Assembly: GCA_019115485.1 (NCBI GenBank)
Contig: DXDM01000033.1
Coordinates: forward strand, 1 to 35,920
Length of the DNA: 35,920 bases
DNA from: Candidatus Barnesiella excrementavium
GTDB taxonomy: Bacteria > Bacteroidota > Bacteroidia > Bacteroidales > Barnesiellaceae
Direction: 5' to 3'
Part shown: positions 1 through 7,920 of the stretch, piece after piece
How the letters are laid out: each line of letters begins with the position of its first letter
Numbering within the stretch: position 1 is the first letter of the stretch
Made by a program: the position numbers and the translations under genes
Notes under the pieces: generated by a model
Databases searched by the model: none
Seen by the model: the letters and a program-made list of their open reading frames with translations, nothing else
Told to the model about the DNA's origin: nothing

Positions 1-92
1 CCCCGCACCACGATGCGGGGTCCAGTAAAGTGCCTCTTGTGGGTATTGCCTTTGCCAGTATTCCTGGATTCCGCATCAAGTGCGGAATGACG
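1..92. repeat. Tandem element copy 1 (two palindromes, dRS3-like)
   Basis: First of two near-identical units with a period of about 101 bp. The unit opens with an inverted repeat (CCCCGCA/TGCGGGG, 1-20) and closes with a second one (ATTCCGCA at 68-75, TGCGGAAT at 81-88). A conserved linker with CCTCTTGTGGGTATTGCC lies between them. No coding sequence is credible here. The closing palindrome has the ATTCC(N)nGGAAT form of dispersed repeats known in other bacteria, such as Neisseria dRS3. The left end may be cut by the window edge. Confidence 0.8.
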
Positions 93-101
93 TGGCGGTC
101 A

Positions 102-194
102 CCCCGCACAGCGATGCGGGGTCCAGAAAAGCGCCTCTTGTGGGTATTGCCTTTGCCGATATTCCCTGGATTCCGCATCAAGTGCGGAATGACG
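102..194. repeat. Tandem element copy 2 (two palindromes, dRS3-like)
   Basis: Second unit, matching copy 1 almost base for base but with one extra C in the TATTCCCTGG stretch and a few substitutions in the linker. It again starts with a CCCCGCA/TGCGGGG hairpin (about 102-121) and ends with ATTCCGCA (170-177) and TGCGGAAT (183-190). The substitutions lie in the linker and hairpin loops, so stem pairing is kept. Confidence 0.8.
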
Positions 195-238
195 GGAAGC
201 ATCGCAGTGCGAAGCGAGAAGGACGATGCAAAAAGAGC

Positions 239-269
239 AAAAAGGCGGAGGAAAAATCCTCCGCCTTTT
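239..269 (-). terminator. Bidirectional intrinsic terminator
   Basis: The stem GGCGGAGGA (244-252) pairs perfectly with TCCTCCGCC (257-265) around an AAAA loop and is flanked by A-tract and T-tract. It sits 24 bp beyond the stop of the minus-strand lipoprotein gene, so that gene is its natural client. The symmetry would also stop transcription from the left. Confidence 0.85.
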
Positions 270-292
270 CTTCGACCTTATGTAAAACTACC

Positions 293-1186
293 TCACTCAC
301 TGATAACTACCACCCGACTGTTGGGCAGGTCGGGGATATAGACATGTTGGTCGATGACTGTAATATCGGCAGGGCCGACCAGCGGTTGTTCCAACTCGAC
401 CGATACCGGGGTAACCGTTCCGGTATTCAGGTCGACCCGGCTCAACCCGGCGGGGGCCCAGTTGGTGATGTAGAGGGCGGTGCTGTCGGCCGAGAAGGCG
501 ATGCCGTCGTATTGTCCCGGAGTCTCGATGACCTTCTCCAAGGCGGGAGCGGCGACATCGGCCACGCGATAGATGGTGTGCCGGGGCTGGGTATTGCCGT
601 CGGCGGGATAGGAGGCGATGTAGAGCGACTGACCGTCGGCAAGCAGTCCGTTGGGACCGGGCACCGTGAACCACTCGACGGGGGCGCCGAGGTGGTCCAT
701 GTCGCTGATGTCAATCTTGAAAATCTTGTCGGCATTGGTCACCGAGGCGTAAAGGGTGTCGCCCACGGCAGCGAGGTCGTTGGCAAAGAGGCAGCCCTCG
801 GGCAAGGTGAGGGTGCGGGGAGCGGCCTCGCGATTATCCAGGTTGTAGACGAGGATTTTGTTTACATCGCACACAAAGAGATGGCCCTTACCGACATACA
901 TGCCCTTGGGGGCCGACAGGTTGCCGTCGGCAGGAATGAAGGTCGAAGTTTTCCCCTCTTTATAATACAGAATATAGCCTTTGCCCTCGGTATTGAGGGG
1001 GTTCAACTGCTCGGTGCCGAAGTTGGCGATGAGCATACCGCCGTCGTAGGGGTAGGTGCTTTCGCAAAAGCGAATTCCGTCTTGAACCACCGTGGGTGCT
1101 TGCGACTCGGCCTTTTGTTTGTGTGTACCACAGGCCAACAGAAGAAACGAGAGGCCCATGCAGGCCATGCTAACCATTTTTTTCAT
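293..1186 (-). CDS. Beta-propeller lipoprotein, SMP-30/NHL-like
   Basis: Predicted 297-residue lipoprotein. The ATG at 1186 is chosen because it gives a clean lipoprotein signal peptide: MKKM, a hydrophobic run, then a lipobox ending LLLAC. An in-frame upstream start at 1228 would add 14 residues before the signal. The mature part has repeated short strands with motifs such as LSAPKGMYV, FANDLAAVGDTLYAS, GPNGLLADGQSLYIAS and YDGIAFSADSTALYITN. These are the blade repeats of NHL and SMP-30/gluconolactonase-like propellers. Enzymatic activity cannot be assigned; a periplasmic or surface binding or lactonase role is possible. It is transcribed divergently from the LysR regulator, which may control it. 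A perfect terminator follows. Confidence 0.7.
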   Translation of the reverse strand: MKKMVSMACMGLSFLLLACGTHKQKAESQAPTVVQDGIRFCESTYPYDGGMLIANFGTEQLNPLNTEGKGYILYYKEGKTSTFIPADGNLSAPKGMYVGKGHLFVCDVNKILVYNLDNREAAPRTLTLPEGCLFANDLAAVGDTLYASVTNADKIFKIDISDMDHLGAPVEWFTVPGPNGLLADGQSLYIASYPADGNTQPRHTIYRVADVAAPALEKVIETPGQYDGIAFSADSTALYITNWAPAGLSRVDLNTGTVTPVSVELEQPLVGPADITVIDQHVYIPDLPNSRVVVISE

Positions 1187-1225
1187 GAATCTTTGAAAGT
1201 GTTTGTTTATCTTATAAATTTGGAA

Positions 1226-1233
1226 CAAATCTA
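1226..1233 (-). promoter_or_regulatory. Candidate -7 box for the lipoprotein gene
   Basis: TAGATTTG on the minus strand fits the Bacteroidetes -7 consensus TAnnTTTG and lies about 40 bp before the chosen ATG at 1186. I see no TTTG at standard -33 spacing, so only this half is supported. Confidence 0.4.
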
Positions 1234-1240
1234 ATACAAT

Positions 1241-1262
1241 GCAAATGATTTGCCTATATTTG
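1241..1262 (+). promoter_or_regulatory. Candidate -7 box for LysR gene with adjoining palindrome
   Basis: TATATTTG at 1255-1262 fits TAnnTTTG and lies about 50 bp before the LysR start. Immediately upstream, 1241-1253 reads GCAAATGATTTGC, a perfect 13-bp palindrome centred on one base. It sits between the two divergent -7 boxes, where a LysR-type protein would be expected to bind. LysR sites usually contain T-N11-A, which this short palindrome only partly resembles. Confidence 0.4.
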
Positions 1263-1310
1263 CAAAACTCATTTTTTCAATAACATCTATCGATAAAACC
1301 GATTAAGAAG

Positions 1311-2216
1311 ATGGAACTGCGTCAACTGTACTACTTTAAGGAGGCTTGCGAATTGCGCAACTTCTCGGAGGCGGCCCGGGTGCTGAACATCTCGCAGAGC
1401 ACGCTGTCGCAACAAATCAAGCAACTGGAAGAGGAGCTGGGTATCCTGCTCTTCGACCGCATAGGCAAACGGGTGGTTCCCACCGAGGCGGGACTGGCCC
1501 TGCTGCCTTATGCCCACCGGGCGATACAGGAGGCCGAGGACGGCCGACAGATGATACGCGACTTGAAGGGAGTGCAGACGGGGAGACTGCACGTGGGGGT
1601 GACTTACAGCATGATTTCGTTCATGCTGCCGGCTTTGGAACGGTTTACCCAGCGCTATCCCGGGGTGGAGGTGCATGTGACGCAGGGCACCTCGGAGGAG
1701 CTTTTGCAACTGCTCGGCGACAACGGGCTGGACCTGCTGCTCTCGTTCAAGCCCGAATCGATGTGCAACGACTTGGAGACGGTGCCAATCGTGCGGTCGG
1801 AGCTTTACTTTGTCACGCACCACTCGCACCCGCTGGCCTCGCTCTCGTCGATTACCTTGAAGCGACTCGCGGCTACGCCGCTCATCTTGCCCGAGCGGGG
1901 CTTTGCCACCCGCAAGAGAATCGAGGAGCTGTGCCGCAAATACCGGCTGTCGCTCACCGTGGGTATCGAAATGAACGACGTGCACACCATTCTGCACCTG
2001 CTGCGCGGGGGCTACTGGGGGACGATTCTGACCCAGGCGGCCGTGGCCAATGAACCCGACCTGGTGCAGATTCCCATCTTGTGTGCCGAGCCGCTTACCT
2101 CGCAGGGGTATCTCTTCTGGCCGCAGGGATTCTACCGCAAAAAGGCGGCGACAGCCTTTGCCGATTGTCTGCTGGCGGTGATACAGGGCCTTTCCCGCCG
2201 GACGACGACCGACTGA
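1311..2216 (+). CDS. LysR-family transcriptional regulator
   Basis: 301 residues, the usual LysR length. Residues 1-60 form the winged helix-turn-helix: MELRQLYYFKEA, then NFSEAARVLNISQSTLSQQI as the recognition helix, then LFDRIGKRVVPTEAG. Residues about 90-295 are the periplasmic-binding-like effector domain (GRLHVGVTYSM, then the LDLLLSF and ELYFVTHHSHPLA stretches). It resembles the CynR/CbbR branch but the ligand is not predictable. The gene is divergent from the beta-propeller lipoprotein gene with 124 bp between them, the classic arrangement for a LysR protein and its target. It ends at a hairpin shared with the converging phosphomutase gene. Confidence 0.92.
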   Translation: MELRQLYYFKEACELRNFSEAARVLNISQSTLSQQIKQLEEELGILLFDRIGKRVVPTEAGLALLPYAHRAIQEAEDGRQMIRDLKGVQTGRLHVGVTYSMISFMLPALERFTQRYPGVEVHVTQGTSEELLQLLGDNGLDLLLSFKPESMCNDLETVPIVRSELYFVTHHSHPLASLSSITLKRLAATPLILPERGFATRKRIEELCRKYRLSLTVGIEMNDVHTILHLLRGGYWGTILTQAAVANEPDLVQIPILCAEPLTSQGYLFWPQGFYRKKAATAFADCLLAVIQGLSRRTTTD

Positions 2217-2232
2217 CCCGGGCCTCAACCTC

Positions 2233-2270
2233 ACATAAAAAGAGCGCCCCGGGAGGTTTTCTCCCGGGGC
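2233..2270 (-). terminator. Terminator between converging genes
   Basis: GCCCCGGGAG (2246-2255) and CTCCCGGGGC (2261-2270) form a perfect 10-bp stem with a 5-nt loop. On the minus strand it is followed by CTCTTTTTATG, a proper U-tract, so it serves the phosphomutase gene best. The plus side lacks a T-run, so it may only partly stop the LysR transcript. Confidence 0.8.
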
Positions 2271-2328
2271 ACTCCGTATCTTGTCAAGAGTCGCTCATGC
2301 CGCAGGCAGGAGCGTCACGCGGGTATTG

Positions 2329-4080
2329 TCAGATGCCCAACTCTTTCTTGATGGCCTCGATCTTGGCATCGGCAGCCACATTGGCGGCGTCGTAGTCGGC
2401 ATAGCTGTCCATCTTGATGCCGCGCACCTCGATGTAGAACTTGATCTTGGGCTCGGTTCCCGAGGGACGAATGGAGACTTTGGAGCCGTCGGCCGTGAAG
2501 TATTGCAGCACGTTGGAGGTGACGGGCATGTCGAGTTTCGACTTTTGGCCGGTCACGGTGTCGAGGGCTTCGAGCGAGTCGTAGTCTTTCACCAGAATGA
2601 CGGGCGAACCGGCCAGCTCTTTCAAGGGGTTGGCACGGAAGCTCTTCATCATGGCCACAATCTCCTCGGCTCCCGATTTGCCCTTACGAACAACCGAGAT
2701 GCCTTTCTCCTTGGAGAAGCCGTATTTGATGTAGATGTCCTGCAACATCTGGTACATGGTCATGCCCTTGTCCTTGGCCCAGGCGGCAATCTCGGCCATG
2801 AGCGAGATGGACGAAACGGAGTCTTTGTCGCGCACGAAGTCCTCGGGAAGGAAGCCGTAGCTCTCTTCGCCGCCACCGATGTAGCGGGCCTTGCCTTCGT
2901 TGTCGCGGATAATCGAGGCTATCCACTTGAAGCCGGTGTAGCAGTCGTACATCTTGAAACCGTTGCGCTCGGCAATGGTCTTGATGGTTTCGGTGGTAAC
3001 GATGGTCTTGACGATGTATTCGTTGCCTTTGAGCAGACCCAGCTCCTTGTTGCGGGTCATGAGGTAGTTGAGGAATATCATCACAATCTGGTTACCGTTG
3101 ATGAGGACAAACTCGCCCTTGTCGTTGCGCACGGCCATGCCGATACGGTCGGCATCAGGGTCGGAGGCTACGACGAGCTCGGCATCGGTCTCGATGGCTT
3201 TCTTGATGGCCATGTCGAGGGCGGCGGGCTCCTCGGGGTTAGGCGACACGACAGTGGGGAAATCGCCGCTCACCACGTCCTGCTCGGGCACGTGAATGAT
3301 GTTGGTAAAACCGAAGTTCTTCAACGAAGCGGGAACGAGGCGCACACCGGTGCCGTGAATAGGCGTGTAGACGATTTTCATGTCGTGGTGACGGGCAATG
3401 GCCTCGGGGCTGAGCGAGAGGGTCTTGATACGGTCGAGGTAACGGCGGTCGATCTCCTCGCCGATAATCTCGATAAGGGCAGGGTTACCCTGGAATTTCA
3501 CATCTTTCACCGAAGTGATTTTGTTCACCTCGTCGATGGTCTCCTTGTCGTGGGGGGCAATCATCTGGGCACCGTCGTTCCAGTAGGCCTTGTAGCCGTT
3601 GTACTCCTTGGGGTTGTGCGAGGCGGTGAGGATTACACCACTCTGGCAACCCAGTTCGCGAATGGCAAACGATACCTCGGGCGTAGGACGCAGGGCGTCG
3701 AACAGATAGACCTTGATACCGTTGGCCGAGAAGATGTCGGCAGCCACCTCGGCAAAACGGCGGCTGTTGTTGCGGCAGTCGTGACCGATAGCCACCTTTA
3801 TCTGAGGAAGATCGGCAAATGCCTTCTTCAAGTAGTTGGAGAGGCCTTGCGTGGCGGCACCCACGGTGTAGATGTTCATGCGGTTGGTCCCGGCACCCAT
3901 GATGCCGCGCAGACCGCCCGTACCAAATTCAAGGTCCTTGTAGAAGGCCTCGATGAGGTCGGTCTTATCTTCGTTGTCGAGCATGGCCCGCACAGCGGCT
4001 TTGGTCTCCTCGTCATAGCCGTCGCCCAGCCATACCTGGGCTTTGGCAATCACTTGTTGCAATAAATCTTCGTTTCCCAT
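2329..4080 (-). CDS. Phosphoglucomutase/phosphomannomutase
   Basis: Alpha-D-phosphohexomutase that interconverts hexose 1- and 6-phosphates in the cytoplasm, feeding sugar-nucleotide and glycogen pathways. All four signature loops are present. The phosphoserine loop is TASHNP (serine near residue 154), the Mg loop is DPDADR (about 307-312), the sugar-binding loop is GGEESYGF (about 403-410) and the C-terminal phosphate loop is RPSGTEPKIKF. The 583-residue length fits the long PGM/PMM type of Bacteroidetes. I choose MGNEDLLQ at 4080; MNAKHM at 4095 is an in-frame alternative five residues longer. A candidate -7 box lies about 40 bp upstream. Substrate preference (glucose or mannose) cannot be read from sequence. 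Confidence 0.93.
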   Translation of the reverse strand: MGNEDLLQQVIAKAQVWLGDGYDEETKAAVRAMLDNEDKTDLIEAFYKDLEFGTGGLRGIMGAGTNRMNIYTVGAATQGLSNYLKKAFADLPQIKVAIGHDCRNNSRRFAEVAADIFSANGIKVYLFDALRPTPEVSFAIRELGCQSGVILTASHNPKEYNGYKAYWNDGAQMIAPHDKETIDEVNKITSVKDVKFQGNPALIEIIGEEIDRRYLDRIKTLSLSPEAIARHHDMKIVYTPIHGTGVRLVPASLKNFGFTNIIHVPEQDVVSGDFPTVVSPNPEEPAALDMAIKKAIETDAELVVASDPDADRIGMAVRNDKGEFVLINGNQIVMIFLNYLMTRNKELGLLKGNEYIVKTIVTTETIKTIAERNGFKMYDCYTGFKWIASIIRDNEGKARYIGGGEESYGFLPEDFVRDKDSVSSISLMAEIAAWAKDKGMTMYQMLQDIYIKYGFSKEKGISVVRKGKSGAEEIVAMMKSFRANPLKELAGSPVILVKDYDSLEALDTVTGQKSKLDMPVTSNVLQYFTADGSKVSIRPSGTEPKIKFYIEVRGIKMDSYADYDAANVAADAKIEAIKKELGI

Positions 4081-4118
4081 ATGTTTAGCGTTCAATAGTT
4101 AATTGTTTCTTCTGTGGA

Positions 4119-4153
4119 CAAATTTAGCTATTTCTCCGAGACGGGCACACAAA
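4119..4153 (-). promoter_or_regulatory. Candidate promoter of the phosphomutase gene
   Basis: On the minus strand TTTG (4153-4150) is followed after 23 nt by TAAATTTG (4126-4119), which fits the TAnnTTTG -7 box. The spacer is a little longer than the usual 19-21. It predicts a leader of about 30 nt. Confidence 0.5.
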
Positions 4154-4201
4154 TTAAGCAAAAGTTTCGCATCGTTTTCACCATTCGGGGAAAAACAAGG
4201 T

Positions 4202-5845
4202 TTAGAACTGCGGTGCCTTTTCGAGGAAACGGTCGCCGGTCTGACGCACAATCTCCTCGTAGTACTCCTTGGAATAGCCGGGGAAGAGGGGCGAATCGGG
4301 CAGGCCGTAGCCGTTGTCCTTGAAGTGGCCGTCCTCCTCGCGCTTCACGTTACCGTCGAGGAACTTGACCATAAGGTATTCGCCCAGTTTCTTCCAGCGG
4401 GCGGTCGATGCCTCGGCAACCTCGCAGCTGTATTGGGTGAGGAACTCGACAGCCTCGGCGGGCGAGGTGGCGTAGAGTTCGGCTGCGGCCTTGTCGATAG
4501 CCGGTTGGCGGGCATTGAGCGAACCTTCGACAGCGGTCTGCACGCGGCGAATGTCGCCAATCATGGGCTCGTAGCGGGCATAGGCCATATTGGCTACCCA
4601 GTTGTGAACCCAGAAGGCCGAGGTCCAGGAAAATTCATACATCGAACCGTTCGCGGGGCTGAAACATTCGGGCACCCGGGTGATGCTGCAATACATGGGC
4701 ATATAGATGCAGGTGTTGGCATCGTCGACTCCGAACCAGAGTACACCGCCTACGGCATCGGGCAACCAGTTGCGCATCTGCCCCACGAGCGTGAAGCCGG
4801 TCTGTTGCGTGGCAATGGCCCGCTCCATGCAATAGGATTTACCCTCGACCTCGAATGACATGGGGCGGAAGCGATAAGGCACCTTGAAGGGGCCGGCACC
4901 CACATCTTGCGTCATGTCGAAGGGGGTACCCTCGAAGTGGTCGCGCATGGCCTCTTTCATATCCTGCACGGTGAGTTTGCGCGAGGGCTTGATGTAGAGG
5001 GGGAAGGGGTTGTAGACCTCGCCGTTGATGTAGGGCAGGTACTGGTCCATGGTTGTGTCGTACTTGCGGAAGAAGGCCCACACCCGGGCATCGCAGGCCC
5101 GCAGGGCGCCGAAGTCGGCGGGATAATAGGTCTGAGCAAAACTGAAATCCTTGTTCAGCCCGTCGAAATAGCCCATCTCGCGGGCAAACGAAATGACATC
5201 GGCCGAATAGAGGCAGTTCTCCTTGTCGTCCAACGGAATCTTGTGAATGCGGGGATAGTTGGCGTGACCGGCAATGCAGTCGTCGGGGATACGCACGGCT
5301 ACCCACACGGCACCCCGGCGACCCGGGCCCTTGCCGATGAGATCCATAATCCAGACCTCGTTGGGGTCGGCAATGGTGAAGGACTCGCCACTGCTGCAAT
5401 AGCCGTATTTCTTGACCAGGCCGGTCATTACCTTGATGGCCTCGCGGGCGGTCTTGGCCCGTTCGAGCCCCAGTTGCATGAGCGAGCCATAGTCGATAAT
5501 GCCGGTCGTATCGACCAGTTCGGGACGTCCGCCCCAGGTCGACTCGACGATGGTGAGCTGGTGCTCGTTCATGTTACCCAAGACAGCATAGGTGTGCTCT
5601 ACCTGTTCGATTTCGCCCAGCGGTTTGTTGGTATCCCACTCGATAATCTTACGCATGGAACCCTTGGGCCAGTCGGCGGCCGGCGACGAGGTCAACGCCC
5701 CGTAGAGGGTGTGGGAGTCGGCCGAATAGGTTACCAACACACTCCCGTCGGCCGTAGCCTGCTTACCGGCTATCAAACTCGTACAGGCCCATGCCTGCGG
5801 CCAAGCGGCCACGGTCAAAAGAGATAAAATCGCAATTTTCTTCAT
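4202..5845 (-). CDS. Secreted C69-family dipeptidase
   Basis: 547-residue exported peptidase of family C69 (PepD/dipeptidase A type, Ntn hydrolase fold). The start at 5845 gives a typical signal peptide, MKKIAILSLLTVAAWPQAWA, with cleavage expected just before Cys21. Cleavage there exposes CTSLIAGKQATADGS, so Cys21 becomes the N-terminal nucleophile, as expected for this family. Further family-like stretches are EIEQVEHTYAVLGNMNEHQL and FTIADPNEVWIMDLIGKGPG. An upstream in-frame start (5911) would overlap the M23 gene and hide the signal peptide. It lies 23 nt after the M23 peptidase stop on the same strand, so the two are probably co-transcribed envelope peptidases, perhaps for peptide scavenging. 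Confidence 0.9.
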   Translation of the reverse strand: MKKIAILSLLTVAAWPQAWACTSLIAGKQATADGSVLVTYSADSHTLYGALTSSPAADWPKGSMRKIIEWDTNKPLGEIEQVEHTYAVLGNMNEHQLTIVESTWGGRPELVDTTGIIDYGSLMQLGLERAKTAREAIKVMTGLVKKYGYCSSGESFTIADPNEVWIMDLIGKGPGRRGAVWVAVRIPDDCIAGHANYPRIHKIPLDDKENCLYSADVISFAREMGYFDGLNKDFSFAQTYYPADFGALRACDARVWAFFRKYDTTMDQYLPYINGEVYNPFPLYIKPSRKLTVQDMKEAMRDHFEGTPFDMTQDVGAGPFKVPYRFRPMSFEVEGKSYCMERAIATQQTGFTLVGQMRNWLPDAVGGVLWFGVDDANTCIYMPMYCSITRVPECFSPANGSMYEFSWTSAFWVHNWVANMAYARYEPMIGDIRRVQTAVEGSLNARQPAIDKAAAELYATSPAEAVEFLTQYSCEVAEASTARWKKLGEYLMVKFLDGNVKREEDGHFKDNGYGLPDSPLFPGYSKEYYEEIVRQTGDRFLEKAPQF

Positions 5846-5868
5846 AACTCTATTTCTTGTTTTTTTAT

Positions 5869-7527
5869 TTACCATACAAAAGAGCCGGTATAGACCTGCT
5901 CGTTGCCGCACATGTCGGTAGCCCGTACCTTCAAGGTGTGCTTGCTCCCCTTCTTCACCCGGTTGCTTTCGAGACGATAGGTGATTCGCGCCGTCTTCCC
6001 GTCGAGTTCAAAGAGGACAAACTTGCCGTCGATTTCGCCCCGGTAGCTTTTCAGTCCGCTACCGCTGTCGGTCACCTTCAACACCACCGTGCCCCGCGAC
6101 GACCAGCGTTCGGGAGCCATGGGCTGAATGGAGGGGCTCACCGAATCGACCGCAACGGCATAGGAGCCGAAGTTGCGAATCTTGGCCTTGTACCAACCAT
6201 CGGCATACTCGCCACTCACGGGGTAGACCCGGTTGCCTTTGAGGCGCACCAGATAATACTGGTTCTTGTCAGTCAGCTCGTCGCGGGTGAGCCGAATCGA
6301 GAGGTCGGCCGGACGGTGGAGCGAAATATCGTCGGGCCCGATAACCTGCGTATCGGAACAATATTTGCGCGACACGAGCTTGCGCCGCGTGAAATCGATA
6401 TTTTCATACAAGGCCCCGGCAGGTACGAAGATTCCGAGGTCGTCTTTCTTATAGAGATTGTCGACCGCATAGTAGAAATAGATACCCGACTTCTGGGGCT
6501 CGACAGGCTCCTGCAACTTGCCGGTGAGGGTAAAATCCAGCACCGAGCGATTCCCGTCGTAGTCGGTGAGGATATAGCGACAGCGATAGGGTCGCTCCTC
6601 GTCGACGTGTAGAATACCGTGGTTGTCGACCTGCTTGTAGATGGAGCGCAGCCGGTTACCGGGCGCCACATAGGTGCGCATAATCTTACCCTCCTCGGTG
6701 AAACTGTTGATATAGCGAGTCTCGTCGAACGAATAGCGGTAGATATAGGTCGAGAAAAAGAGGCTGTCGTCGACATACAGGTCGACCTGATGCACCCCGT
6801 ATTTATTGGCCGTGCCGGTCATGCGGTCGTAAGCCTCGATACCGAACGAGACATCGCCCCAGGCCGGGACAGGCTCGCCTATCGAGTAGGTACCCGCCCC
6901 ACTCCGGGAGGCCTTGCGCTCCACCCGGCGAGCAGTATTTCCCATGACCCCGTCGTGAGTATAGACCACCACCCGACGAGGCTCGGGAGCCACATCGTCG
7001 GTAATGTAGCGCGAAAGCCACTCCTGCGGGTCCATAGGATCCTGCGTTTCGGTATCGCGAATGTCGAGGTGCAGATGGGGGCCACCCGACGAACCGGCAT
7101 TCCCGCTGTACCCAATCAGGTCGCCCTGCCCTACCGGGATTTCGCCCTCGGCAAATTCGCAGTCGATGGCAAAGTCTTCCTGTTCATACTGCAACCGGCG
7201 CACCACTTCATCGATAAAGGGGACAAAACTTTTCAAGTGACCGTAGACAGTCGTCAGCCCCGAGGGGTGATTGATATAGACAGCCCGACCGAATCCCCAC
7301 GGCGACACCACGACACGCGACACATAACCGCCGTCCATCGCATAGACCGGGAGGCCGGTACGACCCTGAGTCTTCAAATCGATACCCGAGTGAAAATGGT
7401 TGGGACGCAACTCCCCGAAATTGGCACTCATCAACAAAGGAATCTTCAACGGCGCAATCATTTCGCCTCTGCACACGGGAGCGATGAGTGCACAAATCAC
7501 CCCCAATCCTATTGTACGTAAACGCAT
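5869..7527 (-). CDS. Secreted M23 (LytM) metallopeptidase
   Basis: 552 residues with an N-terminal signal peptide (MRLRTIGLGVICALIAPVCRG). The LytM/M23 domain covers about residues 25-165. It has the zinc ligands H46 and D50 in HFHSGID, the conserved VYGHL (H97), and H151/H153 in GPHLHLDI, so the catalytic set is complete. Such enzymes cleave peptidoglycan cross-links in the periplasm. The C-terminal 380 residues are rich in beta strands and lack a recognised domain; one stretch near the end (SPSIQPMAPERW) looks like an immunoglobulin-like fold. It heads a two-gene run with the C69 dipeptidase. Two promoter-like sites precede it in a 393-bp gap. Confidence 0.9.
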   Translation of the reverse strand: MRLRTIGLGVICALIAPVCRGEMIAPLKIPLLMSANFGELRPNHFHSGIDLKTQGRTGLPVYAMDGGYVSRVVVSPWGFGRAVYINHPSGLTTVYGHLKSFVPFIDEVVRRLQYEQEDFAIDCEFAEGEIPVGQGDLIGYSGNAGSSGGPHLHLDIRDTETQDPMDPQEWLSRYITDDVAPEPRRVVVYTHDGVMGNTARRVERKASRSGAGTYSIGEPVPAWGDVSFGIEAYDRMTGTANKYGVHQVDLYVDDSLFFSTYIYRYSFDETRYINSFTEEGKIMRTYVAPGNRLRSIYKQVDNHGILHVDEERPYRCRYILTDYDGNRSVLDFTLTGKLQEPVEPQKSGIYFYYAVDNLYKKDDLGIFVPAGALYENIDFTRRKLVSRKYCSDTQVIGPDDISLHRPADLSIRLTRDELTDKNQYYLVRLKGNRVYPVSGEYADGWYKAKIRNFGSYAVAVDSVSPSIQPMAPERWSSRGTVVLKVTDSGSGLKSYRGEIDGKFVLFELDGKTARITYRLESNRVKKGSKHTLKVRATDMCGNEQVYTGSFVW

Positions 7528-7630
7528 ATTATCCTTTCTTTTCTACGTGCGTAAAACGAGGTGCCTCTCTGTGACGAAAACAAACGCTACTCGTCTTCTC
7601 CCGAGGCTTCTCCCCTTTTTACAGTCCTTG

Positions 7631-7665
7631 CAAAGATAGCGAAAAGTCGAGAGCAGAAAAACAAA
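7631..7665 (-). promoter_or_regulatory. Proximal promoter candidate of the M23 gene
   Basis: Minus strand: TTTG (7665-7662), 23-nt spacer, then TATCTTTG (7638-7631), which matches the -7 box TAnnTTTG. It predicts a leader of about 100 nt before the M23 start codon. Confidence 0.5.
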
Positions 7666-7796
7666 CTCGCTTAGCCTTTTTGCCAAACCGGCTTCTATTT
7701 TCGCAGTATGCCAAAATTCCACATGACCGACATATCGTTTCGCTTCCTTTCCCGGGCTTCCAGGGACCTTGTTCTTTGGCCTTGAACAAAGGTAGT

Positions 7797-7829
7797 ACAA
7801 CCGGGCGAGAAATCAAAAAGGGAAGAAAA
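7797..7829 (-). promoter_or_regulatory. Distal promoter candidate upstream of the M23 gene
   Basis: Minus strand: TTTTTG (7829-7824), a 19-nt spacer, and TACCTTTG (7804-7797). This is the best two-box Bacteroidetes promoter match in the window. The predicted start near 7790 is about 260 nt before the M23 ATG, too far for a simple leader. Confidence 0.6.
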
Positions 7830-7851
7830 AAGAGAGGAGACGGCAGCGGGG

Positions 7852-7893
7852 TATAAAAACAGAGCGGTGCGTCCCCGCAAGGGAACGCACCGC
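7852..7893 (-). terminator. Terminator of the methylmalonyl-CoA decarboxylase operon
   Basis: GCGGTGCGT..CCC (7864-7875) and GGG..ACGCACCGC (7881-7893) form a long GC-rich stem with a short loop. On the minus strand it is followed by CTGTTTTTATACC. It lies 28 bp after the stop of the beta-subunit gene. Confidence 0.85.
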
Positions 7894-7920
7894 TTGACAG
7901 ATATATGCTCTATCGTGTGA

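Larger units (their letters stand above)
7528..7920. other. Intergenic region with two promoters and a possible long leader or small RNA
   Basis: No credible gene is seen in this 393-bp gap; the short open frames have no protein-like composition. It holds the terminator of the decarboxylase operon at its right end. Two minus-strand promoter-like sites reading toward the M23 gene lie at 7797-7829 and 7631-7665. The segment between them, about 160 nt, would be transcribed as a leader or a separate RNA. I see no strong hairpin followed by T-run that would end a separate small RNA. Confidence 0.6.

Noticed and set aside
2281-4065. 594-residue open frame on the plus strand opposite the phosphomutase
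   Set aside because: It is the antisense shadow of a fully supported gene; composition is Gly/Val/His/Asp-rich without domain motifs. Long antisense frames recur opposite other genes because of the codon bias.
7543-7800. 85-residue minus-strand frame in the M23 upstream gap
   Set aside because: Composition (Lys, Arg, Phe, Leu runs) is not protein-like and there is no conserved motif; it overlaps the promoter elements.
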